Positions 9,759-18,449 of a DNA stretch of 64,000 nt are shown piece by piece (position 1 is the first letter of the stretch; each line of letters starts with the position of its first letter). This stretch comes from an uncultured Bacteroidales bacterium. GTDB taxonomy: Bacteria > Bacteroidota > Bacteroidia > Bacteroidales > Paludibacteraceae. A program made the position numbers and the translations under genes. The notes beneath the pieces are model-generated. The model did not search any database, was not told where the DNA came from, and saw only the letters and a program-made list of their open reading frames with translations. The stretch is from assembly GCA_937907165.1 (NCBI GenBank), contig CALCUH010000150.1:28769-92768 (forward strand), written 5' to 3'.

Positions 9759-10139
9759 TTACTTAGTCGCCTTTTTCTTGTTTGCAACTGTTTTCTTCTT
9801 ACCCTTACGAGTACGCGCGTTGTTCTTAGTGCTTTGACCGCGCAAAGGCAGACCAAGACGGTGGCGGATACCACGGTAACAACCGATATCCATCAAACGT
9901 TTGATGTTCAATTGCACTTCTGAACGAAGATCACCTTCAACCTTGAAGGAAGCGCCGATAATCTCACGAATTTTGGCAGCTTGATCATCAGTCCAATCCT
10001 TTACTTTGATGTTCTTGTCAACACCAGCTTGTGCTAAGATTTTGTTCGCACTACTACGACCTATACCGAAAATATAGGTCAAACCGATTTCACCTCTTTT
10101 GTTCTGAGGCAAATCTACTCCGACAATTCTTATAGCCAT
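9759..10139 (-). CDS. rpsM: 30S ribosomal protein uS13
   Basis: The 126-residue head protein contacts the P-site tRNA and the 50S B1 bridges. 'IRIVGVDLPQNKRGEIGLTYIFGIG' begins the protein, and 'GIRHRLGLPLRGQSTKNNARTRKG' with a Lys-rich tail ends it, as expected. It is downstream of infA and rpmJ. Confidence 0.98.
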   Translation of the reverse strand: MAIRIVGVDLPQNKRGEIGLTYIFGIGRSSANKILAQAGVDKNIKVKDWTDDQAAKIREIIGASFKVEGDLRSEVQLNIKRLMDIGCYRGIRHRLGLPLRGQSTKNNARTRKGKKKTVANKKKATK

Positions 10140-10170
10140 AAACTAATTTTTTTGCAAAAGTATAAAAAAA

Positions 10171-10287
10171 TTATCCTTGACGTAGTTTATACTTAGGATT
10201 TTTTTTGTTAATAACATACAAATGTCCGTTTCTCCTAACAATCTTGCACTCAGGAGTACGTTTTTTTAAAGAAGCTTTAACTTTCAT
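10171..10287 (-). CDS. rpmJ: 50S ribosomal protein bL36, zinc-independent form
   Basis: A 38-codon gene runs from ATG 10287 to TAA 10171. The product begins MKVKASLKKRTPECKIVRRN and ends NPKYKLRQG, matching bL36 along its whole length. The zinc-binding set of zinc-type bL36 (three Cys and one His) is reduced here to one Cys (C14), so it should not bind zinc. It lies between infA and rpsM, the standard place. Confidence 0.95.
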   Translation of the reverse strand: MKVKASLKKRTPECKIVRRNGHLYVINKKNPKYKLRQG

Positions 10288-10303
10288 ATCTCAATTTTCT
10301 GTT

Positions 10304-10522
10304 TTATTTGTATCTAAAAGCAATGCGTCCCTTAGATAAGTCATACGGGGACATTTCCACTCTTACCTTGTCACCTGGCAGGATTTTGATGTAATGCATT
10401 CTCATCTTACCAGAAATGTGGGCAGTGATTTCATGCCCGTTCTCCAATTCGACGCGGAACATAGCGTTGGACAACGCCTCTACAATCGTTCCGTCTTGTT
10501 CAATCGCTGCTTGTTTTGCCAT
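10304..10522 (-). CDS. infA: Translation initiation factor IF-1
   Basis: This 72-residue OB-fold protein binds the 30S A-site during initiation. It has 'GTIVEALSNAMFRVELENGHEITAHISGKMR' and 'ILPGDKVRVEMSPYDLSKGRI', nearly invariant IF-1 segments. It starts 4 nt after the map stop codon, so it is translationally linked to map. Confidence 0.98.
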   Translation of the reverse strand: MAKQAAIEQDGTIVEALSNAMFRVELENGHEITAHISGKMRMHYIKILPGDKVRVEMSPYDLSKGRIAFRYK

Positions 10523-10526
10523 TTAG

Positions 10527-11309
10527 CTATAATGCTTTAGTACCTAATATTTGTTCGACATATTCAAAAGAGGAAAGGATCTCAGGTCCATCAGGACCTA
10601 CCGCGATGGTGTGCTCGAAGTGAGCCGCCGGTAATCCGTCCGAAGTACGGACCGTCCAACCATCTTTTTCCATGTAGACGCTTCTCTTACCCATATTGAC
10701 GATAGGCTCGATCGCTATCACAATGCCTTCCCTAAGTAAAAGCCCCATTCGACTCCGTCCGTAATTCGGGACCATCGGTTCCTCATGCATCATTCTACCG
10801 ATGCCGTGTCCCATGTATTCGCGAACCACCGAAAATCCGACTGACTCACAATGGGATTGGATGGAATGTCCGATGTCTCCTAATCTGTTACCTTTTATAG
10901 CGGATGAAATTCCCTCATAAAGAGAATCTTTCGTCGTTTTTAAAAGTCTTTTGACCTCGTCAGCAACTTCACCCACACAGAAGGTATAACATGAATCGCC
11001 GTGGAATCCGTTGATTTCAGCCCCGCAATCGACAGAGACAATGTCACCATCCTTTAGAACATAATCAGAAGGGATTCCGTGAACGACCTGATCGTTGACC
11101 GAAGTGCAAATCGAGTTAGGATAACCATAATATCCTAAGAAACTCGGGACAGCACCCATGGACCGTATATAATCCTCCGCTAAAGAATCGAGTTGAAGGG
11201 TCGTAACACCCGGCTTAACCGCTTTCGCGACCTCGCCCAAAGTCTTAGCGACAATGTTGTTGCTCAACCGCATCAACTCTACATCTTCAGCAGTCTTTAG
11301 ATATATCAT
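10527..11309 (-). CDS. map: Methionine aminopeptidase, type I
   Basis: The 260-residue metalloprotease removes the initiator methionine from new proteins. The pita-bread fold signatures are visible: the first metal Asp in 'VSVDCGAEINGFHGDSCYTF' (~95-112, two Asp residues), the His in 'YMGHGIGRMMHEEPMVPNYG' (~165-185), and the Glu in 'GIVIAIEPIVNMG'. There is no N-terminal extension (class Ia). It lies between secY and infA as in many Bacteroidota. Confidence 0.97.
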   Translation of the reverse strand: MIYLKTAEDVELMRLSNNIVAKTLGEVAKAVKPGVTTLQLDSLAEDYIRSMGAVPSFLGYYGYPNSICTSVNDQVVHGIPSDYVLKDGDIVSVDCGAEINGFHGDSCYTFCVGEVADEVKRLLKTTKDSLYEGISSAIKGNRLGDIGHSIQSHCESVGFSVVREYMGHGIGRMMHEEPMVPNYGRSRMGLLLREGIVIAIEPIVNMGKRSVYMEKDGWTVRTSDGLPAAHFEHTIAVGPDGPEILSSFEYVEQILGTKAL

Positions 11310-11315
11310 AAGTCG

Positions 11316-12659
11316 TTAATATACGGAAACACCGTTACGACCTCTAATAACAGTACCGTTTTCCATCAAGCCGTCATACTTATGCATGTTCAAATGGCTT
11401 TGAACCTGTTGCAAAGTATCGAGAACTACTCCGACAACGATCAACAGAGAAGTACCTCCGAAGAACTGAGCGAACTGAGTAGTAACGCCGTACTGACGGA
11501 TGATTGCCGGCAAAATAGCGAGGATTGCCAAGAAAATAGCGCCAGGGAGAGTGATACGTGACATAATCAAGTCAATGTATTCCGCCGTAGCGTTTCCAGG
11601 CTTCACACCCGGGATGAATCCGTTATTACGCTTCATATCCTCGCTCATCTGTTGAGGATTAATGATGATCGCCACATAGAAGTAGGTGAACAAGATAATC
11701 AAGAGAGCGAAAATCAAATTGTATACGAAGCTGTTATTGTCACGCCACAAAGAGAAGAAAGAACCGCTTCCGTCACCATTACCAATCCAAGGAGTGAAAA
11801 CCAAAGGGATGAACATGATCGCCTGCGCGAAGATGATAGGCATCACATTGGCTGCATTAACCTTCAAAGGTATATATTGACGAACGCCTCCGACTCTTTG
11901 ACCTTCAACCATACGGTTCGCATATTGAACAGGGACCTTTCTGACTCCTTGAACCAAAAGGATAGCTGCGCAAGAAACGACTAGCAATCCAAGAATCTCG
12001 AGAATCAATTTGATAAGACCTCCGCTTTCGTTCAAACAGTAAGCGAACTCGGCTGCGAGAGCGTGAGGGAAACGAGCGATGATACCGACAAGAATGATAA
12101 AGGAAATACCGTTACCGACACCTTTGTCAGTGATACGCTCACCCAACCACATGACGAACATACTACCAGCGCAAAGAATGATGGTCGAAGAAATCTTAAA
12201 CCATACACCTGCAGGCAAAGCGGAACCTACTTCCCTTAATTGAACAGACAAGTTCACAAGGTAAGAAGGACCTTGGAGCAATAATATCGCCACGGTCAGA
12301 TAACGAGTTATCTGCATCATCTTCTTTCTACCGCTATCACCGTCTTTTTGCATTTTTTGGAATGAAGGGACAGCGATGGTCAACAATTGCACAACGATAG
12401 AAGCCGAGATGTACGGCATGATACCGAGCGCAAAAATGGAAGCGTTGGAGAATGCACCACCAGAGAACATATCCAACAATCCCATCAGACCCTCTGCCGT
12501 CTGGTCCTTCAAGCTGGACAACGCAGAAGTGTCGATGCCCGGCAAAACGACGAATGAACCGAAACGGTATACTAAAACAAATAAAAAGGTCACAAGGATT
12601 CGACGTCTCAAATCCTTGGCCTTATAAATGTTTTTAATGGTTTTTACGAAATTACTCAT
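11316..12659 (-). CDS. secY: Preprotein translocase subunit SecY
   Basis: The 447-residue channel subunit of the Sec translocon spans the inner membrane with about ten hydrophobic segments. 'RRILVTFLFVLVYRFGSFVVLPGID' is the first helix and plug approach, and 'GLMGLLDMFSGGAFSNASIFALGIMPYISASI' is the highly conserved second-helix region. Its ATG overlaps the rplO stop by 4 nt (ATGA), which suggests coupled translation. Confidence 0.98.
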   Translation of the reverse strand: MSNFVKTIKNIYKAKDLRRRILVTFLFVLVYRFGSFVVLPGIDTSALSSLKDQTAEGLMGLLDMFSGGAFSNASIFALGIMPYISASIVVQLLTIAVPSFQKMQKDGDSGRKKMMQITRYLTVAILLLQGPSYLVNLSVQLREVGSALPAGVWFKISSTIILCAGSMFVMWLGERITDKGVGNGISFIILVGIIARFPHALAAEFAYCLNESGGLIKLILEILGLLVVSCAAILLVQGVRKVPVQYANRMVEGQRVGGVRQYIPLKVNAANVMPIIFAQAIMFIPLVFTPWIGNGDGSGSFFSLWRDNNSFVYNLIFALLIILFTYFYVAIIINPQQMSEDMKRNNGFIPGVKPGNATAEYIDLIMSRITLPGAIFLAILAILPAIIRQYGVTTQFAQFFGGTSLLIVVGVVLDTLQQVQSHLNMHKYDGLMENGTVIRGRNGVSVY

Positions 12660-13117
12660 TTTTCAAGAATTACGATCGTACCACCAACTGCTTCAATTGC
12701 TTCCTTAGCGGATTGAGAGAATGCGCTTGCGGAAACAGTCAACTTGCTAGTCAACTGACCCTTGCGAACATCACCAAGCACCTTGATCAAATCATTGGAA
12801 GAAGCGAGACCCGCACCAACCAAAACACTAGGATCAATTGCGTCAATGTTTTTCTCAGTAGCGAGAGCTTGAAGATCACCAAGATTGATAACCTTGTATT
12901 CTACGCGATTAATGTTCTTGAAGCCAAACTTAGGCAAACGACGTTGCAATGGCATTTGACCACCCTCGAAACCGATCTTTTTTGAATAACCAGAACGTGA
13001 CTTCGCACCCTTGTGACCTCTTGTGGAAGTTCCGCCCTTACCGGAACCCGGACCGCGGCCGATTCTCTTTCTGCTCTTTACAGAGCCCGCAGCTGGTTTC
13101 AAATTACTTAAATCCAT
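12656..13117 (-). CDS. rplO: 50S ribosomal protein uL15
   Basis: The 153-residue protein begins MDLSNLKPAAGSVKSRKRIG and has the Gly/Arg/Lys-rich N-terminal tail that threads into 23S rRNA ('GRGPGSGKGGTSTRGHKGAKSRSG'). It overlaps the secY start by 4 nt. Confidence 0.97.
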   Translation of the reverse strand: MDLSNLKPAAGSVKSRKRIGRGPGSGKGGTSTRGHKGAKSRSGYSKKIGFEGGQMPLQRRLPKFGFKNINRVEYKVINLGDLQALATEKNIDAIDPSVLVGAGLASSNDLIKVLGDVRKGQLTSKLTVSASAFSQSAKEAIEAVGGTIVILEK

Positions 13118-13145
13118 TATATGAAATGATTTAAAATTTTAATAC

Positions 13146-13322
13146 TTATTTTTCTACGATCACCAAATGTTTAACGGCTTCAACCATTCCCAAAACTACA
13201 GGAGTGTCTTCGCGTTCAACAACAGAGTTAATTTTCTTCAAGCCTAAAGCCGCAAGAGTTTCTCTTTGCTTTTTAGGGCAACCGATCTTACTTTTAACTT
13301 GTTTAATCTTTATCTTTGCCAT
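13146..13322 (-). CDS. rpmD: 50S ribosomal protein uL30
   Basis: A 58-residue product runs from ATG 13322 to TAA 13146. It begins MAKIKIKQVKSKIGCPKKQR, then 'ETLAALGLKKINSVVERED', and ends 'VKHLVIVEK', the full uL30 length and pattern. It lies between rpsE and rplO. Confidence 0.95.
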   Translation of the reverse strand: MAKIKIKQVKSKIGCPKKQRETLAALGLKKINSVVEREDTPVVLGMVEAVKHLVIVEK

Positions 13323-13333
13323 AATCCTAAAAA

Positions 13334-13852
13334 TTAACCTTTAAACACTTTTTCCATTGAAACACCTCTGTTTTGAGCAACAGTGTAAGCGTCACGAATC
13401 TCAGAAAGAGCCAAGATTGTAGCCTTCACCAAGTTGTGAGGGTTGGAAGAGCCCTTTGACTTAGCCAAGACGTCAGTGATACCCACGCTCTCGAGAACCG
13501 CACGCATGGCACCACCGGCCTTAACACCGGTACCGTGAGATGCAGGTTTCAACAACACTTGAGCTCCACCGAATTTAGCCTCTTGCTCGTGAGGGATAGT
13601 ACCCTTCAACACAGGCACCTTTACCAAGTTCTTCTTGGCTGCCTCTACACCTTTCGCTATGGCTGCGGTAACCTCACTGGCTTTACCCAAACCGTAACCG
13701 ACTACACCTTCCTCGTTTCCTACAACTACGATTGCAGCGAAACTAAAAGTACGACCACCTTTGGTAACCTTAGTCACACGGTTAATAGCGACCAACCTAT
13801 CTTTCAATTCCAAGTCGTTGGTTGACTTAACTTTACTATTTTCTACAGCCAT
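13334..13852 (-). CDS. rpsE: 30S ribosomal protein uS5
   Basis: The 172-residue protein has the N-terminal double-stranded-RNA-like domain ('LKDRLVAINRVTKVTKGGRTFSF', 'GNEEGVVGYGLGKASEV') and the C-terminal domain ('AGGAMRAVLESVGITDVLAKS'). It takes part in mRNA entry and decoding accuracy. It starts 5 nt after rplR. Confidence 0.98.
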   Translation of the reverse strand: MAVENSKVKSTNDLELKDRLVAINRVTKVTKGGRTFSFAAIVVVGNEEGVVGYGLGKASEVTAAIAKGVEAAKKNLVKVPVLKGTIPHEQEAKFGGAQVLLKPASHGTGVKAGGAMRAVLESVGITDVLAKSKGSSNPHNLVKATILALSEIRDAYTVAQNRGVSMEKVFKG

Positions 13853-13857
13853 AACTA

Positions 13858-14202
13858 TTAAAATTTAAGACCACCCTTACGAGCGGCATCAGCCAATTCC
13901 TTAATTCTACCATGATACAAGTATCCGTTACGGTCGAAAACAACCTCGCTGATACCTGCCTCTAAAGCTTTCTTAGCAACCAATTCGCCAACCTTAGCAG
14001 CTTGCTCCTTCTTAGGACACTTCTCAGTCATTCCGAGTGAAGAAGCCGCAGTCAAAGTTTTGCCTTCCAAATCGTTGATCAATTGAACATAGATTTGTTT
14101 GTTGCTTCTAAAAACCGTCATACGAGGACGAGCAGCAGATCCGGAGATCTTGCCTCTAATTCTCCTCTTTATCTTTAATCTTCTTTCAATTTTAGTCGTC
14201 AT
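13858..14202 (-). CDS. rplR: 50S ribosomal protein uL18
   Basis: The 114-residue 5S-rRNA-binding protein has 'RIRGKISGSAARPRMTVFRSNKQIYVQLIND' and ends 'FDRNGYLYHGRIKELADAARKGGLKF', the usual uL18 end. Confidence 0.97.
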   Translation of the reverse strand: MTTKIERRLKIKRRIRGKISGSAARPRMTVFRSNKQIYVQLINDLEGKTLTAASSLGMTEKCPKKEQAAKVGELVAKKALEAGISEVVFDRNGYLYHGRIKELADAARKGGLKF

Positions 14203-14223
14203 AATAATAATTTTTTACAATGA

Positions 14224-14778
14224 TTATTTAGCACCAGCTGACTTACCAGCCTTACGACGAATCTGCTCGCCAACGAATTTAATACCTTTACCCTTGTAAG
14301 GCTCTGGTTTACGGAACGTGCGGATTTTCGCACAAACCTGGCCTAACAATTGCTTATCGCAACTTTCGAGGATAACCAAAGGGTTTTGGTTTCTTTCACT
14401 CTTAGTCTCGATCTTAATCTCCTTTGGCAATTGTAAGAAGATGTTATGGGTATAACCTACAGCGAACTCAAGCACTTGACCTTGATTGGAAACACGATAA
14501 CCGACACCGACAAGTTCAAGCTCTTTCTTGTAGCCCTGAGATACACCGATAACCATATTATTAATCAAAGCTCTGTACAATCCGTGCATTGAGCGGTGAG
14601 GACCGTCCTCTTCACTACGTGAGAAAGAAACAGTACCGTCTTTGATTTCTACTTTAATGTCGGGATTGACATATTGTGACATTTCGCCCTTAGGACCTTT
14701 AACTGTCACTACGTTATCCTCCATGGAAACTGTAACGCCTGAAGGAATACTGATCGGTAAATTACCTATTCTAGACAT
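14224..14778 (-). CDS. rplF: 50S ribosomal protein uL6
   Basis: The 184-residue protein lies near the sarcin-ricin loop. Two related alpha/beta halves are visible. It begins MSRIGNLPISIPSGVTVSME, and the C-terminal signature 'PEPYKGKGIKFVGEQIRRKAGKSA' is intact. Confidence 0.98.
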   Translation of the reverse strand: MSRIGNLPISIPSGVTVSMEDNVVTVKGPKGEMSQYVNPDIKVEIKDGTVSFSRSEEDGPHRSMHGLYRALINNMVIGVSQGYKKELELVGVGYRVSNQGQVLEFAVGYTHNIFLQLPKEIKIETKSERNQNPLVILESCDKQLLGQVCAKIRTFRKPEPYKGKGIKFVGEQIRRKAGKSAGAK

Positions 14779-14796
14779 ATTAACAATCCTCCCACA

Positions 14797-15192
14797 TTAA
14801 TAGATGTAACACAAAACTTCGCCGCCAATCTTCAAATCGCGAGCTTCCTTATCAGTCATAACTCCTTTGGATGTAGACACGATGGCGATGCCGAGGCCGT
14901 TCAAAACCTTAGGCATGTCTTTGTAGCCCACATACTTACGCAAACCTGGAGTTGAAACTCTCTTCAACCCCTTGATTGCATTCACTTTGTTGATTGGATC
15001 ATACTTCAAGGCAATCTTGATAGAGCCTTGATAACCCTCATCACTGAACTTGTAGTTCAAGATATAGCCCTTATCGAGCAATATCTTCGTAATCTCCTTT
15101 TTCAAATTTGAGGCAGGAACTTCAAGCACTCTGTGTTTAGCTTGAATAGCGTTCCTCAATCTCGTTAGATAATCTGCTATTGGATCTGTCAT
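14797..15192 (-). CDS. rpsH: 30S ribosomal protein uS8
   Basis: The real start is ATG 15192 (MTDPIADYLTRLRNAIQAKH), giving 131 residues, the standard uS8 length. The frame is open 36 nt further upstream, but those 12 residues (MSGIPDQFNCFI) have no counterpart in uS8. The C-terminus 'GIAIVSTSKGVMTDKEARDLKIGGEVLCYIY' is typical. Confidence 0.95.
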   Translation of the reverse strand: MTDPIADYLTRLRNAIQAKHRVLEVPASNLKKEITKILLDKGYILNYKFSDEGYQGSIKIALKYDPINKVNAIKGLKRVSTPGLRKYVGYKDMPKVLNGLGIAIVSTSKGVMTDKEARDLKIGGEVLCYIY

Positions 15193-15245
15193 AATAAAAC
15201 AATTAAATTGATCAGGAATACCTGACAATATTTAACACTAATTTT

Positions 15246-15515
15246 TTACCAGCTTGCCTTCTTCACGCCTGGGATGAGACCTGCAGAAGCCATCTCACGG
15301 AATTGTATACGTGAGATACCGAAGAGACGGATATAACCCTTAGGTCTTCCCGTCAACTTGCAACGGTTGTGCTTACGCACTGGCGATGCATTCTTTGGCA
15401 ATGCTTGAAGAGCTTCGTAGTTACCCTCAGCTTTGAGCTGTGCTCTCTTCTCAGCATACTTGGCGCAAAGTTTTGCACGTTTTACCTCACGTGCTTTCAT
15501 TGATTCTTTTGCCAT
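15246..15515 (-). CDS. rpsN: 30S ribosomal protein uS14, zinc-independent form
   Basis: The 89-residue length and the single cysteine in 'KHNRCKLTGRPKGYIRLFGISRIQFREMA' mark the long, zinc-free uS14 type instead of the 61-residue four-Cys type. It lies between rplE and rpsH. Confidence 0.97.
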   Translation of the reverse strand: MAKESMKAREVKRAKLCAKYAEKRAQLKAEGNYEALQALPKNASPVRKHNRCKLTGRPKGYIRLFGISRIQFREMASAGLIPGVKKASW

Positions 15516-15519
15516 CTTA

Positions 15520-16071
15520 TTACTTCTTTACATTTTTAAATGGTAAACCAAATTCTCTCAGCAAAGCAAAACCTTCTTCGTCCGTCTTCGCAGAGGTCAC
15601 AAAGGTAATATTCATTCCCAACATTTTCTGTATAGAATCGATATTAATTTCAGGGAAAATGATTTGTTCTTCGATTCCGAGGGTGTAATTGCCTCTACCA
15701 TCGAGTTTTGACTCAATTCCCTTGAAGTCTCTGATACGAGGCAAAGCCACGCGGATGAGACGCTCCAAGAACTCGTACATCTTCTCGCGGCGCAAAGTAA
15801 CTCTGACACCGATAGGCATCTTCTTACGCAACTTGAAGTTAGAAACGTCTTTCTTAGAAAGCGTTGCGACAGCTTTTTGACCGGTGATTGCAGTCAACTC
15901 GTTGATAGCGACCTCAATGATCTTCTTGTCGGCAACAGCCTCACCCAAACCTTCGTTAATAACGATCTTCTCCAAAACAGGGACTTGCATCACTGTTTTG
16001 TAGTTGAACTCCTTCATCAAGGAAGGAACGATACGCGTAGCGTACTCTTGCTTTAAACTTGCAGTATTCAT
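15520..16071 (-). CDS. rplE: 50S ribosomal protein uL5
   Basis: The 183-residue 5S-rRNA-binding protein of the central protuberance has 'PVLEKIVINEGLGEA' and 'KKMPIGVRVTLRREKMYEFLERLIRVALPRIRDFKG'. Its ATG shares its first base with the last base of the rplX stop codon (TAATG). Confidence 0.98.
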   Translation of the reverse strand: MNTASLKQEYATRIVPSLMKEFNYKTVMQVPVLEKIVINEGLGEAVADKKIIEVAINELTAITGQKAVATLSKKDVSNFKLRKKMPIGVRVTLRREKMYEFLERLIRVALPRIRDFKGIESKLDGRGNYTLGIEEQIIFPEINIDSIQKMLGMNITFVTSAKTDEEGFALLREFGLPFKNVKK

Positions 16072-16391
16072 TATTTAATAACCTCCCCTGATTTTTTAGC
16101 GTAACGTACTGTCTTGCCATCAGCATCCTTCTTACGACCGATGCGGGTTGGCTTGCCAGACTTAGGATCAATCAAATTCAAGTTGGAAACATGGATAGGA
16201 GCCTCCATCTCGATGATTCCGCCCTGAGGATTCTTAGCGCTAGGCTTCATAGCCTTCTTGACCATATTAAGACCCTCTACGACAGCCTTTTGGTCTTTTA
16301 CAAGGACGCGAAGAACACGTCCTTGTTTACCTTTACAATCTCCAGAGTTTACGTAAACCGTATCTCCCTTTTTGATATGTAACTTACTCAT
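16071..16391 (-). CDS. rplX: 50S ribosomal protein uL24
   Basis: The 106-residue assembly initiator has an N-terminal KOW motif ('KKGDTVYVNSGDCKGKQGRVLRV') and 'NPQGGIIEMEAPIHVSNLNLIDP'. The TAATG overlap with rplE implies translational coupling. Confidence 0.97.
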   Translation of the reverse strand: MSKLHIKKGDTVYVNSGDCKGKQGRVLRVLVKDQKAVVEGLNMVKKAMKPSAKNPQGGIIEMEAPIHVSNLNLIDPKSGKPTRIGRKKDADGKTVRYAKKSGEVIK

Positions 16392-16408
16392 TTCTCTAAA
16401 TTTAAGAA

Positions 16409-16774
16409 TTAAAGCACTTCTGGTGCCAATGAAACGATTTTCATGTTTGTTGCACGGAGTTCACGAGCGACAGGACCGAAGATACGGCTTGCTCTCATTT
16501 CACCTGCAGCATTCAAAAGGACACAAGCGTTATCATCGAAACGGATATAAGAGCCATCCTGACGTCTGATCTCTTTCTTCGTTCTTACGATTACCGCCTT
16601 AGAAACAGTACCCTTCTTCATATCACTTGACGGGATGACACTCTTGACTGTTACGACAATGATGTCTCCTACTGTAGCGTAGCGTTTAGCCGTGCCACCC
16701 AAAACGCGAATACACAACGCTTCCTTAGCACCGCTGTTGTCAGCTACGGTCATTCTAGATTCTTGCTGTATCAT
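16409..16774 (-). CDS. rplN: 50S ribosomal protein uL14
   Basis: The 121-residue protein begins MIQQESRMTVADNSGAKEAL and has 'RTKKEIRRQDGSYIRFDDNACVLLN', the uL14 signatures. It sits at the subunit interface. It lies 2 nt after rpsQ. Confidence 0.98.
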   Translation of the reverse strand: MIQQESRMTVADNSGAKEALCIRVLGGTAKRYATVGDIIVVTVKSVIPSSDMKKGTVSKAVIVRTKKEIRRQDGSYIRFDDNACVLLNAAGEMRASRIFGPVARELRATNMKIVSLAPEVL

Positions 16775-16776
16775 AA

Positions 16777-17028
16777 TTACTTAGCCCTTTCGATAATTTC
16801 AACTAATCTCCATCTCTTCATCTTGCTCAACGGACGAGTCTCCATGATTCTTACGAAGTCACCGACGTTGCACTCGTTCTTTTCGTCGTGAGCATGATAT
16901 TTCTTCGTCTTGTTGACGAACTTTTGGTAAATAGGGTGTTTCTCTTTCCACTTAACAGCGACAGTGATGGTTTTGTCCATCTTAGTGCTGGAAACTACTC
17001 CCTGTCTTTCTTTTCTTAAGTTTCTCAT
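16777..17028 (-). CDS. rpsQ: 30S ribosomal protein uS17
   Basis: The 83-residue OB-fold protein has 'KERQGVVSSTKMDKTITVAVKW' and 'NVGDFVRIMETRPLSKMKRWRLVEI', which are diagnostic. Confidence 0.97.
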   Translation of the reverse strand: MRNLRKERQGVVSSTKMDKTITVAVKWKEKHPIYQKFVNKTKKYHAHDEKNECNVGDFVRIMETRPLSKMKRWRLVEIIERAK

Positions 17029-17045
17029 ATTAATCAGCCCTTTAA

Positions 17046-17240
17046 TTAATTATTTAATTCCCTCCAACGCAACTCAGTGTGAATACGCGCGATTTCCTTG
17101 CGAGCAGCCTTAATCTGCATAGGGTTATCCAACGGAGAGATTGAATGGTTAATTTTCATCTTAACCAAATTCTGCTCTAATTCAGCAAGCTTAGCTTGCA
17201 AATCCTGAGTTGAAAACTCTTTTAAATCCGTCTTTTTCAT
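17046..17240 (-). CDS. rpmC: 50S ribosomal protein uL29
   Basis: The 64-residue helical hairpin protein at the tunnel exit begins MKKTDLKEFSTQDLQAKLAE and ends 'KEIARIHTELRWRELNN', typical uL29. Confidence 0.96.
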   Translation of the reverse strand: MKKTDLKEFSTQDLQAKLAELEQNLVKMKINHSISPLDNPMQIKAARKEIARIHTELRWRELNN

Positions 17241-17245
17241 ATCAC

Positions 17246-17680
17246 TTATGCATTTTCGTTTTGAGCGTCATAATCTCTTCTGACAATAAACTTAGTTGTG
17301 ACAGGCAACTTTTGAGCAGCCAAACGCAAAGCCTCTTTTGCTACTGCGAAAGGAACACCGTCTACCTCGATAGCGATTCTTCCTGGTGTAACAGGGAAAA
17401 CGAATCCCTCAGGACTACCTTTACCTTTACCCATACGGACATCGGCAGGCTTCTTAGTGATTGGCTTATCAGGGAATATTCTGATCCAGATTTTACCTTC
17501 CCTTTGCATATAACGAGTCACCGCGATACGGGCAGCCTCGATTTGACGTGCGGTAATCCACTTAGTCTCCAAGACCTTGATTCCGAAAGAACCGAAAGCC
17601 AATTGATCGCCACGGTGAGCGAAACCTTTGCAACGGCCTTTCTGGGGTCTTCTGTACTTTACTCTCTTAGGTTGTAACAT
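17246..17680 (-). CDS. rplP: 50S ribosomal protein uL16
   Basis: The 144-residue protein organises the A-site tRNA elbow region. It begins MLQPKRVKYRRPQKGRCKGF and has 'FGIKVLETKWITARQIEAARIAVTRYMQREGKIWIRIFPD' and 'RMGKGKGSPEGFVFPV'. Confidence 0.98.
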   Translation of the reverse strand: MLQPKRVKYRRPQKGRCKGFAHRGDQLAFGSFGIKVLETKWITARQIEAARIAVTRYMQREGKIWIRIFPDKPITKKPADVRMGKGKGSPEGFVFPVTPGRIAIEVDGVPFAVAKEALRLAAQKLPVTTKFIVRRDYDAQNENA

Positions 17681-17710
17681 TTTTCCTTCAACTTAATTAG
17701 TTAAACAGAA

Positions 17711-18442
17711 TTATTTCTTTTTTTTCTTGAAGCCTTGTGGTTTCCCTGCTGATTGCGCATTGTTTCCTGAACGACCAGCCTCTTTAGAAGCGGTGAAGTT
17801 AGGAGCCAAATCCTTCTTACCGTAAACCTCGCCACGGCAAATCCAAACCTTAATACCAATCAAACCTACGTTTGTCAAAGCTTCTGCTTGCGCGTAGTCG
17901 ATATCAGCTCTGAAAGTGTGCAATGGAGTTCTTCCCTCCTTGTACATCTCAGAACGAGCCATTTCAGCACCGTTCAAACGGCCGGAAACTTGCACCTTGA
18001 TACCTTCCGCACCCATACGCATCGTAGACGCGATAGCCATCTTCGTAGCGCGGCGGTAAGCGATCTTACCCTCCACCTGACGAGCGATGTTGTTAGCGAC
18101 GATAGTAGCGTCCAATTCAGGACGTTTAACTTCGAAGATGTTGATTTGCACTTCCTTGTCGGTGATGCCCTTCAACTCCTCTTTCAATTTCTCAACTTCT
18201 TGACCACCCTTACCGATGATGATTCCCGGACGAGCCGTGCAAACGGTGATGGTGATGAGTTTCAATGTACGTTCTATTACGATTCTAGAGACGCTAGCCT
18301 TTGCGAGACGGGCGTTGAGGTACTTTCTGATTTTAGCATCCTCCACAATAGTATCGCCGTAATTCTTACCGCCGAACCAGTTAGAATCCCATCCTTTAAT
18401 GATTCCAAGACGGTTGCTTATTGGATTTACTTTCTGTCCCAT
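17711..18442 (-). CDS. rpsC: 30S ribosomal protein uS3
   Basis: The 243-residue protein lines the mRNA entry channel. It begins MGQKVNPISNRLGIIKGWDS. A KH type 2 domain is visible at ~60-110 ('PGIIIGKGGQEVEKLKEEL'), followed by the conserved 'RRATKMAIASTMRMGAEGIKVQVSGRLNGAEMARSE' and a poly-Lys end. Confidence 0.98.
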   Translation of the reverse strand: MGQKVNPISNRLGIIKGWDSNWFGGKNYGDTIVEDAKIRKYLNARLAKASVSRIVIERTLKLITITVCTARPGIIIGKGGQEVEKLKEELKGITDKEVQINIFEVKRPELDATIVANNIARQVEGKIAYRRATKMAIASTMRMGAEGIKVQVSGRLNGAEMARSEMYKEGRTPLHTFRADIDYAQAEALTNVGLIGIKVWICRGEVYGKKDLAPNFTASKEAGRSGNNAQSAGKPQGFKKKKK

Positions 18443-18449
18443 CTAACAA

